The translations under genes were made by a program, and so were the position numbers. The notes under the pieces are model-generated. The model saw nothing but the letters and a program-made list of their open reading frames with translations, did no database searches and had not been told where the DNA came from. This document shows positions 21,628 through 29,438 of a stretch of DNA of 45,063 nt, in pieces. Position 1 is the stretch's first letter, and each line of letters opens with the position of its first letter. The DNA comes from SZUA-448 sp045593785 (GTDB lineage: Bacteria; Bacillota; Clostridia; Lachnospirales; Lachnospiraceae): NCBI GenBank assembly GCA_045593785.1, contig JAZNXH010000154.1, positions 1 to 45,063 of the forward strand. The letters run 5' to 3'.

Positions 21628-22233
21628 ATGGATAATACTGCATTATATAAGCTGACGTATGGTTTGTTTTTATTGACTGCATGGGAAAACGGAAAAGATA
21701 ACGGATGTATTATTAATACTGCGATGCAGGTTGCCAGCAATCCGACGCGGATTGCTTTTGCGGTACAGAAGACGAATTTGACACACGATATGATTCTGCA
21801 TACCGGAATCTGTAATGTGTCTTCTGTTGATGAGACTGCGGATTTCGCATTGTTTCAACAATTTGGAATGCAGTCAGGAAGAGATGTTGATAAATTTGCG
21901 GAGTTTACCAGTGTGGGACGAAGCGAGAATGGCTTGCTGTATCTTACGGAGCATTCGAATATGTACATATCTGCGAAGGTCACGGAACATTTTGATCTGG
22001 ACAGTCATACCTTATTTATTGCTGAGGTGACGGATGCAGAAGTGCTGTCTGAAGAAACGTCCTGCAGTTATGCGTATTATCAGAGCAATATTAAAGGAAA
22101 GGCTGCAGAAAAGACAGATCAGGGTTCATGGACCTGTTCCATCTGCGGATATGTTTATGAAGGTGATGAGGTTCCGGATGATTATGAGTGTCCGCTCTGT
22201 CACCATGGAAAAGAGTATTTTACAAAATCATAA
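21628..22233 (+). CDS. Flavin reductase-rubredoxin fusion protein
   Basis: The 201 residues combine an N-terminal flavin reductase-like (FMN-binding split barrel) domain (about 1-150; LYKLTYGLFLLTAWENGKDNG, then INTAMQVASNPTRIAFAV) with a C-terminal rubredoxin domain (about 158-201; CSICGYVYEGDEVPDDYECPLC). Such fusions are found in anaerobes and pass electrons from NAD(P)H-reduced flavin to oxygen or peroxide reductases, which fits the neighbouring rubrerythrin. The ATG at 21628 has GAGGA upstream; an earlier in-frame ATG at 21574 would run through the terminator hairpin. A separate rubredoxin gene follows 25 bases later. Confidence 0.9.
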   Translation: MDNTALYKLTYGLFLLTAWENGKDNGCIINTAMQVASNPTRIAFAVQKTNLTHDMILHTGICNVSSVDETADFALFQQFGMQSGRDVDKFAEFTSVGRSENGLLYLTEHSNMYISAKVTEHFDLDSHTLFIAEVTDAEVLSEETSCSYAYYQSNIKGKAAEKTDQGSWTCSICGYVYEGDEVPDDYECPLCHHGKEYFTKS

Positions 22234-22258
22234 CGTTTGAATTATGGAGGTGCGATGT

Positions 22259-22393
22259 ATGAAATATGTTTGTGATGTATGTGGATGGGTATATGATGAA
22301 GAGGAAGCAGGCGTAAAGTGGGAAGAACTCCCGGAAGATTTTGCGTGTGAGCTTTGCGGAGTCGGCAAGGAAGACTTCAGTCCGGCGGAATAA
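22259..22393 (+). CDS. Small rubredoxin
   Basis: A 44-residue iron protein for single-electron transfer. Both Cys pairs are present (CDVCGWVYD, then CELCGVGKEDF). It is shorter than the usual 52-54 residues because the loop between the first pair and KWEELPEDF lacks about 8 residues. The start is the ATG at 22259, 7 bases after GGAGGTG; an overlapping ATG at 22255 is in another frame and stops after six codons. It is the last gene of the peroxide-defence block and ends in a terminator. Confidence 0.92.
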   Translation: MKYVCDVCGWVYDEEEAGVKWEELPEDFACELCGVGKEDFSPAE

Positions 22394-22410
22394 TAGAATA
22401 GTGATAAAGC

Positions 22411-22440
22411 AGGAGGCGGTTCGTCACCGTCTCCTATTTT
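22411..22440 (+). terminator. Intrinsic terminator after the small rubredoxin
   Basis: AGGAGGCGGT and ACCGTCTCCT pair with one mismatch-type G-T around TCGTC, followed by ATTTTATT. Confidence 0.8.
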
Positions 22441-22555
22441 ATTGTAAAAAACAGCAAAGCAAAATCACAAAAGGTGAAGCACGCGATAAAAACGCAAAAA
22501 AGAGAAAAACACATTTTCGAAAACTGAAAAGGATAAGATAACACATCACGAAATG

Positions 22556-22583
22556 TTGACAAGCGTCAAAAAGTTGTTATAAT
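22556..22583 (+). promoter_or_regulatory. Sigma-A-type promoter for the STAS-like gene
   Basis: TTGACA (22556-22561), 16 bases, TATAAT (22578-22583). The A-rich stretch before it (22441-22555) shows no gene. Confidence 0.82.
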
Positions 22584-22683
22584 GAATATATGAAATTTCA
22601 TTTTTTGTTTGATTTGGCAAAATTGTATGACAATTACAGATGAGAATGTTGCATCAGGCGGCTTTCTCGGAATGGAGAATGAT

Positions 22684-23082
22684 ATGGTAAAGAAGAATGG
22701 TGCACAGTCCGTGGATGTTGTTCCCGGAAGAAAGATTGTAGTATCTGCGGGGAACGGAAAGACGAATGTAGAAGAATTAAAGTGGTTGACAAAGACGGTT
22801 CTTGCAAGTGCCGCAGCTTGGAAGTCAACCGGTTGGGCATATATCGCAGATTGTTCCCAGATGGAGCCGGTAACACCGGCTGAGAGCAACGAACTGGTGG
22901 CGATGACAAAGGCATTTGTTGATGCTGGTTGTAAGGCGTTTGCATTTGCAGAAGGTTTTTCGGTTATGCTTAAGGTTCAGGCGAAGAAGAATACGGAACG
23001 TTCCCAGACCGGAATTGCAGAAGGACATTTTGCCACTGTAGACGAGGCACTGAACTGGTTGAAGAATGTAGTGCATATTTAA
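22684..23082 (+). CDS. STAS-like domain protein, function unknown
   Basis: A soluble 132-residue protein with alternating strands and helices and no signal peptide. The pattern resembles single-domain STAS/SpoIIAA-like proteins: a core strand WAYIADCSQ, helix ESNELVAMTKAFVDAGC, strand KAFAFAEG, and a C-terminal helix VDEALNWLKNVV. The family is not certain and no partner kinase or sigma factor lies nearby. I choose the ATG at 22684 because GGAG lies 6 bases upstream; in-frame ATGs at 22627 and 22672 have poorer sites. A strong promoter about 100 bases upstream leaves a leader of some 95 bases. Confidence 0.7.
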   Translation: MVKKNGAQSVDVVPGRKIVVSAGNGKTNVEELKWLTKTVLASAAAWKSTGWAYIADCSQMEPVTPAESNELVAMTKAFVDAGCKAFAFAEGFSVMLKVQAKKNTERSQTGIAEGHFATVDEALNWLKNVVHI

Positions 23083-23132
23083 TGATTGAATGAAAGCATC
23101 TCATAACAATATCCTCCCCCCCTCCTTCCTTT

Positions 23133-23166
23133 GATCCCGTAAGGGATCATGATACCACAAGGTATC
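23133..23166 (+). repeat. Two adjacent small hairpins
   Basis: GATCCC-GTAA-GGGATC (23133-23148) and GATACC-ACAA-GGTATC (23151-23166) sit side by side between the STAS-like gene and its terminator, after a C-rich run. They probably form the transcript's 3' structure. Confidence 0.6.
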
Positions 23167-23182
23167 AACAGTAACACGTAAT

Positions 23183-23216
23183 ATCGGCTCCCGTATTTGC
23201 GGGAGCCGATTTTTGT
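23183..23216 (+). terminator. Intrinsic terminator downstream of the STAS-like gene
   Basis: Perfect 11-bp stem ATCGGCTCCCG / CGGGAGCCGAT (23183-23193, 23200-23210), followed by TTTTTGTTT. Confidence 0.9.
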
Positions 23217-23258
23217 TTGCGCGCGGATATAAAAGGAATGTTAAATAAGTTGAAGTGC

Positions 23259-23287
23259 TTGCGATTCCAAAATGCTTCTGATATAAT
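23259..23287 (+). promoter_or_regulatory. Sigma-A-type promoter for pgi
   Basis: TTGCGA (23259-23264), 17 bases, TATAAT (23282-23287). Confidence 0.7.
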
Positions 23288-23345
23288 ATATAGTTGGTTT
23301 GAAATGGTTATTTAATATAATATTTTATAGAATGGAGACAATATC

Positions 23346-24689
23346 ATGGGTGTTAGATTCGATGTATCCGCAGCAAAGAACTTTATTGACCAAAGAGAAA
23401 TTCTGCAGATGAAAGAGCAGACAGAACTTGCGAAGAATACTTTAGTCGGTAAGAGTGGTGCGGGCAATGATTTCCTTGGCTGGATTGATTTGCCGGTGGA
23501 GTACGACAAAGAGGAGTTCGCACGTATTAAGAAGGCTGCGAAGAAGATCCAGGCCGATTCTGAAGTATTGGTAGTAATCGGTATCGGCGGTTCTTATCTT
23601 GGAGCAAAGGCTGCGATTTCTTTCCTCGGACATAGCTTTAACAACAAGAGAAGCAAGGAGGAACGCAAGACTCCGGAGATTTATTTTGCCGGAAACAGTA
23701 TCAGCAGTATCTACCTTGCTGAATTGATGGACATTATCGGAGATCGTGATTTCTCCGTAAATATTATCAGCAAATCCGGTACGACAACCGAACCGGCGAT
23801 TGCTTTCCGTATCTTTAAGCAGAAGTTGATTGAAAAATATGGCAGAGCGGAGGCTGCAAAGCGTATCTATGCAACGACGGATAAGGCACGCGGTGCATTG
23901 AAGAAGGTTGCGGATGAAGAGGGGTACGAGACCTTTGTAGTTCCGGACGATGTTGGAGGACGTTTCTCCGTATTGACCGCAGTTGGTTTGCTTCCGATTG
24001 CAGTCAGTGGTGCGGATATTGATAAGTTGATGGAAGGTGCTGCTGCAATGAGACATCAGTGTCTGGAACAGCCGTTTGAAAGCAACGATGCGCTGCTTTA
24101 TGCAGCAGTTCGTAACTGTTTGCTGAGAAAGGGAAAGAGTATCGAGATTCTGGCGAACTACGAGCCGTCTCTCCATTTTGTATCGGAGTGGTGGAAGCAG
24201 CTCTATGGCGAGAGTGAAGGTAAAGATGGCAAGGGAATCTATCCTGCATCCGTAGATTTAACCACTGATCTGCATTCTATGGGTCAGTATATTCAGGATG
24301 GCCAGAGAATTTTATTCGAGACCGTAGTACAGTTGGAGAAGTCTCCGTACGAATTTATCATGCAGGAAGAGGAAGTTGACCTGGACGGTTTGAATTATCT
24401 TGCCGGCAAGAGTGTAGATTTTGTAAATAAGTCTGCAACCCGTGGAACGATCCTGGCACATACTGATGGTAATGTTCCGAATCTTCAGATTATGATTCCG
24501 GAACGCTGTGAATACAATCTTGGCGAGTTGTTCTATTTCTTTGAATTTGCGTGTGGTGTAAGCGGATATCTGCTTGGCGTGAATCCGTTTGACCAGCCGG
24601 GTGTAGAAAGTTACAAGAAGAACATGTTTGCACTGCTCGGAAAGCCGGGTTACGAAGAATTGAAGAAACAGTTGGAAGACAGAATGTAA
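23346..24689 (+). CDS. pgi: Glucose-6-phosphate isomerase
   Basis: Pgi interconverts glucose 6-phosphate and fructose 6-phosphate at the entry to glycolysis. The 447 residues match the shorter Firmicutes form. Sugar-phosphate-binding and catalytic motifs are visible: VIGIGGSYLGAKA, SKSGTTTEPAIAFR, the VGGRFSVLTAVGLLPIA signature, and NPFDQPGVESYKKN near the C-terminus. GGAG lies upstream of the ATG. It has its own promoter. The VTC-domain gene follows 38 bases later and could be read from the same transcript. Confidence 0.97.
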   Translation: MGVRFDVSAAKNFIDQREILQMKEQTELAKNTLVGKSGAGNDFLGWIDLPVEYDKEEFARIKKAAKKIQADSEVLVVIGIGGSYLGAKAAISFLGHSFNNKRSKEERKTPEIYFAGNSISSIYLAELMDIIGDRDFSVNIISKSGTTTEPAIAFRIFKQKLIEKYGRAEAAKRIYATTDKARGALKKVADEEGYETFVVPDDVGGRFSVLTAVGLLPIAVSGADIDKLMEGAAAMRHQCLEQPFESNDALLYAAVRNCLLRKGKSIEILANYEPSLHFVSEWWKQLYGESEGKDGKGIYPASVDLTTDLHSMGQYIQDGQRILFETVVQLEKSPYEFIMQEEEVDLDGLNYLAGKSVDFVNKSATRGTILAHTDGNVPNLQIMIPERCEYNLGELFYFFEFACGVSGYLLGVNPFDQPGVESYKKNMFALLGKPGYEELKKQLEDRM

Positions 24690-24727
24690 TACAGTTTTGG
24701 TGAAGAGTTACTGATGAGGAGTTACCG

Positions 24728-25501
24728 ATGGCAATTGAAGTGTTCAACCGAACAGAAAAGAAATATCAGATGGACGATGCCGTATATCGGGTGCTCCGCG
24801 AACGTCTGGAGCCTTATATGGAGGCGGATGCACACAGCCAGAACGGAGACTGTTATCTGATTTGCAATATTTATTATGATACTCCGAGTAATGAGTTGAT
24901 CCGCCGTTCCATGGACAAGCCGATGTACAAAGAAAAGCTGCGACTTCGAAGCTACGGAACGAAGGAGTTGGACGATAAGGTTTTCCTTGAAGTGAAGAAA
25001 AAGTATGATGGTGTGGTGTATAAACGCAGAACCAAGATTCGTCTGGGAGATGCGTACCGTTTTATTGAGAACGGGTATTATTCGAATGAAGACGGAACCA
25101 CAGAACTTCCGGCATTTATGAATCGGCAGGTGACCAGGGAATTGACGTATTTCATTAATCATTATGAAGGAATCCGCCCGGCATTGTACCTGAGTTACGA
25201 GCGTTGTGCCATGTTCTCTAAGGAAGACTCCAGCTTGCGGATTACGTTTGACCGTAATATTACAACCAGACGATACGATCTGGGACTGCATTACGGCAAC
25301 TACGGCGAGAAACTGTTACCGGAGGACCGTTGGGTCATGGAGGTAAAGGTAAATCAGGCGATGCCGCTGTGGCTGGCAGCGATTCTGAATGAGTGTAAAG
25401 TATATCCGAAGTCGTTCTCGAAATATGGAACGGAGTATCGGAAAACATATGGATTAGTAAATCCAAAGAAGCAGGAGGTAGAAACATGTTTGAATCTATA
25501 A
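24728..25501 (+). CDS. VTC-domain protein, probable polyphosphate polymerase
   Basis: The 257 residues match the VTC domain, the catalytic tunnel domain of the eukaryotic vacuolar transporter chaperone that makes polyphosphate from ATP. Basic residues expected in the tunnel are seen (RTEKKYQM, EKLRLRSYG, LEVKKKYDGVVYKRR), along with acidic metal ligands (MEVKVN). Bacterial versions are typically paired with a DUF4956 membrane protein, exactly as here, where the next gene overlaps by 16 bases. GAGGAG lies before the ATG. Activity is inferred from the family; bacterial members can also have other triphosphate-tunnel chemistry. Confidence 0.88.
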   Translation: MAIEVFNRTEKKYQMDDAVYRVLRERLEPYMEADAHSQNGDCYLICNIYYDTPSNELIRRSMDKPMYKEKLRLRSYGTKELDDKVFLEVKKKYDGVVYKRRTKIRLGDAYRFIENGYYSNEDGTTELPAFMNRQVTRELTYFINHYEGIRPALYLSYERCAMFSKEDSSLRITFDRNITTRRYDLGLHYGNYGEKLLPEDRWVMEVKVNQAMPLWLAAILNECKVYPKSFSKYGTEYRKTYGLVNPKKQEVETCLNL

Positions 25502-26175
25502 TCGGTTCAACAACAGCGGATGGGGTGGTATATGTCAAGGCATCACTGATATGTGTGGTAGCTTCGCTGATTATGGGTATTGTGGTAGCGGTTACATATG
25601 CGGTTTCCATGAGAAAAAAACGCACATCAGAACATTTTGCATTGGCGTTGATTCTGGTGCCGGCAATCGTGACGGCGGTGATTTTGATGGTAGGAAGTAA
25701 TGTCGCAAGAGCTTTTTCTATCGCGGGTATTTTTGCGCTGATTCGTTTTCGTAGTATTCCGGGGGATGCGAAGGATATTACTTTTATCTTTAGTTGTGCA
25801 GCGATTGGTCTTGCTAACGGTATGGGATACATCGGGTTTGCGGGAGCATTTACTTTGATTGTATGTGTTGCTTTTCTCGTGTTCTCAACACTTTGCTCCA
25901 AATTCTTCTGTGACGTATCCAAGCAACTGAAGATTGTTGTGCCGGAAGATATGAATTATTCCGAGATTTTCGACGACCTTTTGGATAAGTACACAAAGTC
26001 GTATGAATTGGAGAGAGTAAAAACAACAAATCTTGGTTCTATGTATGAATTAACTTATCGTGTTTACATGAATAAAGAGCAGGATGAGAAAGAATTTATT
26101 GACGAAATCCGATGCCGGAACGGCAATCTGAATGTTATGCTTTGCCGTCGCGATCCGAAGAGTCCGACGCTGTGA
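25486..26175 (+). CDS. DUF4956 family membrane protein
   Basis: A 229-residue membrane protein with about four hydrophobic segments in the first 140 residues (for example LICVVASLIMGIVVAVTYAV and ALILVPAIVTAVILMVG) and a soluble C-terminal domain of about 90 residues. The conserved family stretch is FSIAGIFALIRFRSIPGDAKDI. The family almost always sits beside a VTC-domain gene and is thought to be its membrane partner, perhaps for anchoring or moving polyphosphate. AGGAGG lies 7 bases before the ATG, inside the end of the VTC gene, so the two are translationally coupled. Confidence 0.9.
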   Translation: MFESIIGSTTADGVVYVKASLICVVASLIMGIVVAVTYAVSMRKKRTSEHFALALILVPAIVTAVILMVGSNVARAFSIAGIFALIRFRSIPGDAKDITFIFSCAAIGLANGMGYIGFAGAFTLIVCVAFLVFSTLCSKFFCDVSKQLKIVVPEDMNYSEIFDDLLDKYTKSYELERVKTTNLGSMYELTYRVYMNKEQDEKEFIDEIRCRNGNLNVMLCRRDPKSPTL

Positions 26176-26332
26176 ATACGGCATGCATAGATTTCAGAAA
26201 TTGTGAGCATGATTATGAAAAAAGTGTCGATATACGCGAAAGAGTGAAGAAAAACCGTGTTTTCGATGCGTTTTCGTGCAAGTTTCATAAAATTATGCAT
26301 TAAATTTTGGCGGTTTGACGTTTGATTTTGAC

Positions 26333-26362
26333 TTGATTCTGCCGTTTTTTGCATGTTATAAT
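26333..26362 (+). promoter_or_regulatory. Promoter for the EAL-domain gene
   Basis: TTGATT (26333-26338), 18 bases, TATAAT (26357-26362) with an extended TG-n element. A hairpin TTGAGAG-TTATTT-CTCTCAA (26402-26421) follows in the leader. Otherwise 26176-26332 holds nothing I can name. Confidence 0.68.
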
Positions 26363-26435
26363 TTACGAGCAAGTTTTTTGGCTTGTGAAATTGAGGGGCA
26401 TTTGAGAGTTATTTCTCTCAAAATGGAAACAGAGG

Positions 26436-28076
26436 ATGTTAGAAACAGGAAAGCAAAAAAACATAATTAGATTAATGCTTTGGGGCATTGTTGTAACTTT
26501 ATGCATTGCAGCAGTTGTTACATTGTTTTTGTTTATATCACTTCGGTCTGATATGAAAATGCAGAGAGAATTGGCAGAGTTCTTCGGAGAGAGTGGTGTA
26601 GCAGGATCACAAGAACAGATTGCGATGCTTGAGGCAGAGATTGCACAGAAGATGTGGGTTGCTCAGATGGTTCTGATGGTGGCAGCTATTTTGATTTTAT
26701 TTGCAGTTGCTGCCATGATTGTGATGAATCTGGTGAGTAAGTCGCAGTTTAAGAACAGTGCATACCAGTATGCATACGTGGACGAAGTAACCGGTTTGCC
26801 GACCAAAGCAAAACATCGTCAGGATGCAGACGAGCGTTTACGCAATATGCGTCGTCCTTATGTGTATTTATCCGTTGAACTGGATAATTTTTCGTACATA
26901 AAAGACATGTATGGATATGCGTATGGCAATTACATTCTGCAGTATGTTGCAAATGGCTTGAAGACGGAAATAATGCCGGACGAGCTGTTGGCGCATACTT
27001 CGGAAGCAAGATTCGGTTTGTTGCTTCAGTATGATGGCGATGAAGAGTTGAGCAGACGTGTTTTGGATGTCTTGCACCGGGTTGGACAGGTTCCTCCAAA
27101 CGAAGAGGTTGACAGTGTATATACGGTTACTTTTACTTGCGGTGCATACCGCATTATGCATGCCGGTGAATCGGCAGCCAAGGTAAGAGAGCGCGCAAAC
27201 ATTGCCCGAGAAGAAGCAAGACGTTTGTTTGAAAACAATATCGAATTTTTTGATGAAAAATTGCAACAGCGACGCGCAGAGCAGGAACAGTTCGAGTACG
27301 AGATGCGTCAGGCGTTAGAAAAACAGCAGTTTGTAGTCTATATGCAGCCAAAGTATTCTGCAGTACAGGAACAGATTGTGGGCGCAGAGGCATTGGTGCG
27401 TTGGGATCACCCGGAAAAAGGTCTGATATATCCGAGCAGTTTTGTACCGTTGTTTGAATCCAATGGTTTTATTGTTAAGATTGACTATTATATTCTGGAG
27501 TCTGTGTGTAAGTGCATCCGGAACTGGCTCAATGAAGAGATTGAACCGGTGGTGGTATCGGTAAATCTTTCCCGTGTACATTTGTACAATGCAGACTTGG
27601 TGGATCGACTGGTGGAGATTACAGACAAGTATCGCATTCCGCATCATTTGATTGAGTTCGAATTGACCGAGACGGTGTTGTTTGATGAGTTGGGACAGTT
27701 GATTAATGTCATGTTGAAGCTGAAGCAGGCAGGATTCGTGCTCTCAATGGATGACTTTGGCTCCGGCTATTCATCGCTCAATATGTTGAAAAAACTTCCG
27801 GTAGATATCTTAAAGTTGGACAAGGCATTTTTGGACAATTTTGATGCAGCAGATGACAGTCAGAAAGAAAAGACAATCGTAACCCATATTATCTCAATGG
27901 CAAAAGATTTGGACATGGAAGTATTGGCAGAGGGCGTTGAGAATGAGTCGCAGAAGGATTTCCTGATTAGTGCAAACTGTGATATGATTCAGGGATATTA
28001 TTATGCGAAACCAATGAAGTTGGAAAGCTTCGATCAGGAATTAAGAAAGATACGGGCAAGAGTAGCACAGGCGTAG
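26436..28076 (+). CDS. Membrane-bound c-di-GMP phosphodiesterase (degenerate GGDEF plus EAL)
   Basis: Of 546 residues, two membrane helices lie near 13-33 and 74-96. A GGDEF-like domain follows (about 108-265) in which the signature is replaced by SEARF, so it should not make c-di-GMP and may sense GTP. The EAL domain (about 285-535) keeps the full set of catalytic motifs: AEALVRW, SVNLSR, ELTET, DDFGSGYSSL, LKLDKAF, LAEGVE and the QGYYYAKP end. It therefore should hydrolyse c-di-GMP to pGpG and favour motility over attachment. The ATG at 26436 touches AGAGG with no spacing, so the exact start is uncertain. A perfect terminator overlaps the stop. Confidence 0.92.
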   Translation: MLETGKQKNIIRLMLWGIVVTLCIAAVVTLFLFISLRSDMKMQRELAEFFGESGVAGSQEQIAMLEAEIAQKMWVAQMVLMVAAILILFAVAAMIVMNLVSKSQFKNSAYQYAYVDEVTGLPTKAKHRQDADERLRNMRRPYVYLSVELDNFSYIKDMYGYAYGNYILQYVANGLKTEIMPDELLAHTSEARFGLLLQYDGDEELSRRVLDVLHRVGQVPPNEEVDSVYTVTFTCGAYRIMHAGESAAKVRERANIAREEARRLFENNIEFFDEKLQQRRAEQEQFEYEMRQALEKQQFVVYMQPKYSAVQEQIVGAEALVRWDHPEKGLIYPSSFVPLFESNGFIVKIDYYILESVCKCIRNWLNEEIEPVVVSVNLSRVHLYNADLVDRLVEITDKYRIPHHLIEFELTETVLFDELGQLINVMLKLKQAGFVLSMDDFGSGYSSLNMLKKLPVDILKLDKAFLDNFDAADDSQKEKTIVTHIISMAKDLDMEVLAEGVENESQKDFLISANCDMIQGYYYAKPMKLESFDQELRKIRARVAQA

Positions 28077-28096
28077 AAATCTACGCCTGTTTTTTT
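28068..28096 (+). terminator. Intrinsic terminator overlapping the EAL gene stop
   Basis: Perfect stem CAGGCGTAG-AAAT-CTACGCCTG (28068-28089), followed by seven T. Confidence 0.92.
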
Positions 28097-28311
28097 GTGT
28101 ATTTTATAAAACAATGCTTGATAAATCGTGAAATTGTTACTGCCGGAACTATTGTTAAGAAGATATAAATTGTGCGCTAAGTGAAGCAAATTGAGTGAAA
28201 ATTGAGTTTATTGGGTTTGTGCAACTGCGGAAAAAGTGACAAGAAAAAAGTGGTAAACTGTGCAAGTTGCACAAAGCATGGATTTGCTGTTTTTGTGACT
28301 ATCCCGAAAAA

Positions 28312-28400
28312 TGTGGATAACTTTTTAAAAGGAAAAGAAATACAAGTTGAAAAAAGCCACAAAACAGGAGTTATACACGAAACTATCCACGTTATCCACA
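28312..28400. other. Cluster of DnaA-box-like 9-mers in a gene-free stretch
   Basis: TGTGGATAA (28312-28320; consensus DnaA box TTATCCACA on the minus strand), TTATACACG (28371-28379), CTATCCACG (28383-28391) and TTATCCACA (28392-28400; consensus on the plus strand). Two are perfect and two are near matches within 89 bases. The whole gap 28097-28604 is AT-rich with no gene I can support. It also holds a GGTTTTT/AAAAACC inverted repeat (28512-28530). Confidence 0.6.
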
Positions 28401-28604
28401 TTTTGAAACCACGACTGTCGAATGACAAAACGCGTCAAGAGTGAAAGTTTGTTTTGTTAAGAACGTAAAAATCGCAAAAGCGCGAAAAAAATCGAATTGT
28501 TCTATTGACAAGGTTTTTGTCGGAAAAACCAAGATGAGGACGAAGAATTGTATATAGAATTAGGAGCGAAAATAAAATGTTTTTTGTGAAACGAGATTTT
28601 TTGG

Positions 28605-28633
28605 TTGATGTTTTGCATTACTCATGATATAAT
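28605..28633 (+). promoter_or_regulatory. Promoter for hpf
   Basis: TTGATG (28605-28610), 17 bases, TATAAT (28628-28633). Confidence 0.75.
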
Positions 28634-28694
28634 AAGTGAAAAGCAAGACAGCTTGCTGCCTTGCGGAATATCGAACCCGGAAGGAGTGGTGTAT

Positions 28695-29228
28695 ATGCGT
28701 TATACAATCATTGGTAAAAATATCGAGGTCACAGATTCTCTGAGGTCGGCAGTTCAGGACAAGATCGGAAAATTAGAACGATATTTCGATTCTGATACAG
28801 AGATTCATGCCACACTCACTGTGGAGAAAGACCGACAGAAGATTGAGGTTACCATTCCGGTAAAAGGGACGATAATCCGTGCCGAACAGGAAAGTTCGGA
28901 TATGTATGTATCAATTGATTTGGTGGAAGAGGTAATTGAGCGTCAGTTGAAGCGCTATAAGAATAAATTGATTGATTCCAAGCAGGATGCAATTGGTTTC
29001 AGCCGTTTGTTGGTAGAAGAAGATTCGCCGGAAGATGATGCGATAGAGATTACCAGATCAAAACGTTTCGCAATGAAGCCGATGGATCCGGAAGAAGCGT
29101 GTGTACAGATGGAACTTCTGGGCCATAACTTCTATGTTTTCCGTAACGCACAGACTGACGAAGTGAATGTTGTATATAAGCGAAAAGGAAAAGCAAATTC
29201 TTACGGTCTGATTGAACCTGAATATTAA
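28695..29228 (+). CDS. hpf: Ribosome hibernation promoting factor, long form
   Basis: Long HPF binds the 30S subunit in the A and P sites and pairs ribosomes into inactive 100S dimers in slow growth. The 177 residues include the N-terminal RaiA-like domain (about 1-100; YTIIGKNIEVTDSLRSAVQDKIGKL, KDRQKIEVTIPVKG) and the C-terminal dimerisation domain (about 120-177; RFAMKPMDPEEACVQMELLGHNFYVF, YKRKGKANSYGLIEP). The start at 28695 follows AAGGAG by 8 bases; an upstream in-frame ATG at 28608 lies inside the promoter. It ends in a terminator and is followed by secA, a frequent neighbour. Confidence 0.96.
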   Translation: MRYTIIGKNIEVTDSLRSAVQDKIGKLERYFDSDTEIHATLTVEKDRQKIEVTIPVKGTIIRAEQESSDMYVSIDLVEEVIERQLKRYKNKLIDSKQDAIGFSRLLVEEDSPEDDAIEITRSKRFAMKPMDPEEACVQMELLGHNFYVFRNAQTDEVNVVYKRKGKANSYGLIEPEY

Positions 29229-29236
29229 GATGAAAT

Positions 29237-29268
29237 GCCCGGTGCAGATGCATCGGGCGTTTTTTTTT
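29237..29268 (+). terminator. Intrinsic terminator after hpf
   Basis: GCCCGGTGC-AGAT-GCATCGGGC (29237-29258, one G-T pair), followed by nine T. Confidence 0.92.
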
Positions 29269-29342
29269 TGCTGAAGAAAATTCTTTCTATACCTGCAGGA
29301 GTGCAATGTGGAGGACAATGTACTCCACATGTGAAATATCAG

Positions 29343-29371
29343 TTGATAAAGATATGAAAAAATGGTATTAT
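29343..29371 (+). promoter_or_regulatory. Promoter for secA
   Basis: TTGATA (29343-29348), 17 bases, TATTAT (29366-29371). Confidence 0.72.
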
Positions 29372-29438
29372 AAAGGTTAAGCTGGTTGTGGTATGCCATA
29401 ATTGCCGGCAAGGATTGTATGAGAAAGCAGGTATATCT

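Noticed and set aside
23133..23166. Start of a CRISPR array
   Set aside because: Only two small, different hairpins without repeated units or spacers.
28312..28400. Chromosomal replication origin
   Set aside because: DnaA boxes are present, but dnaA, dnaN, rpmH and a clear AT-rich unwinding array are not; hpf and secA context is not typical of oriC.
28202..28444. An 80-codon plus-strand frame in the gene-free gap before hpf
   Set aside because: It starts with TTG without a ribosome-binding site, has no recognisable domain and runs through the DnaA-box-like sites, so I treat the stretch as non-coding.
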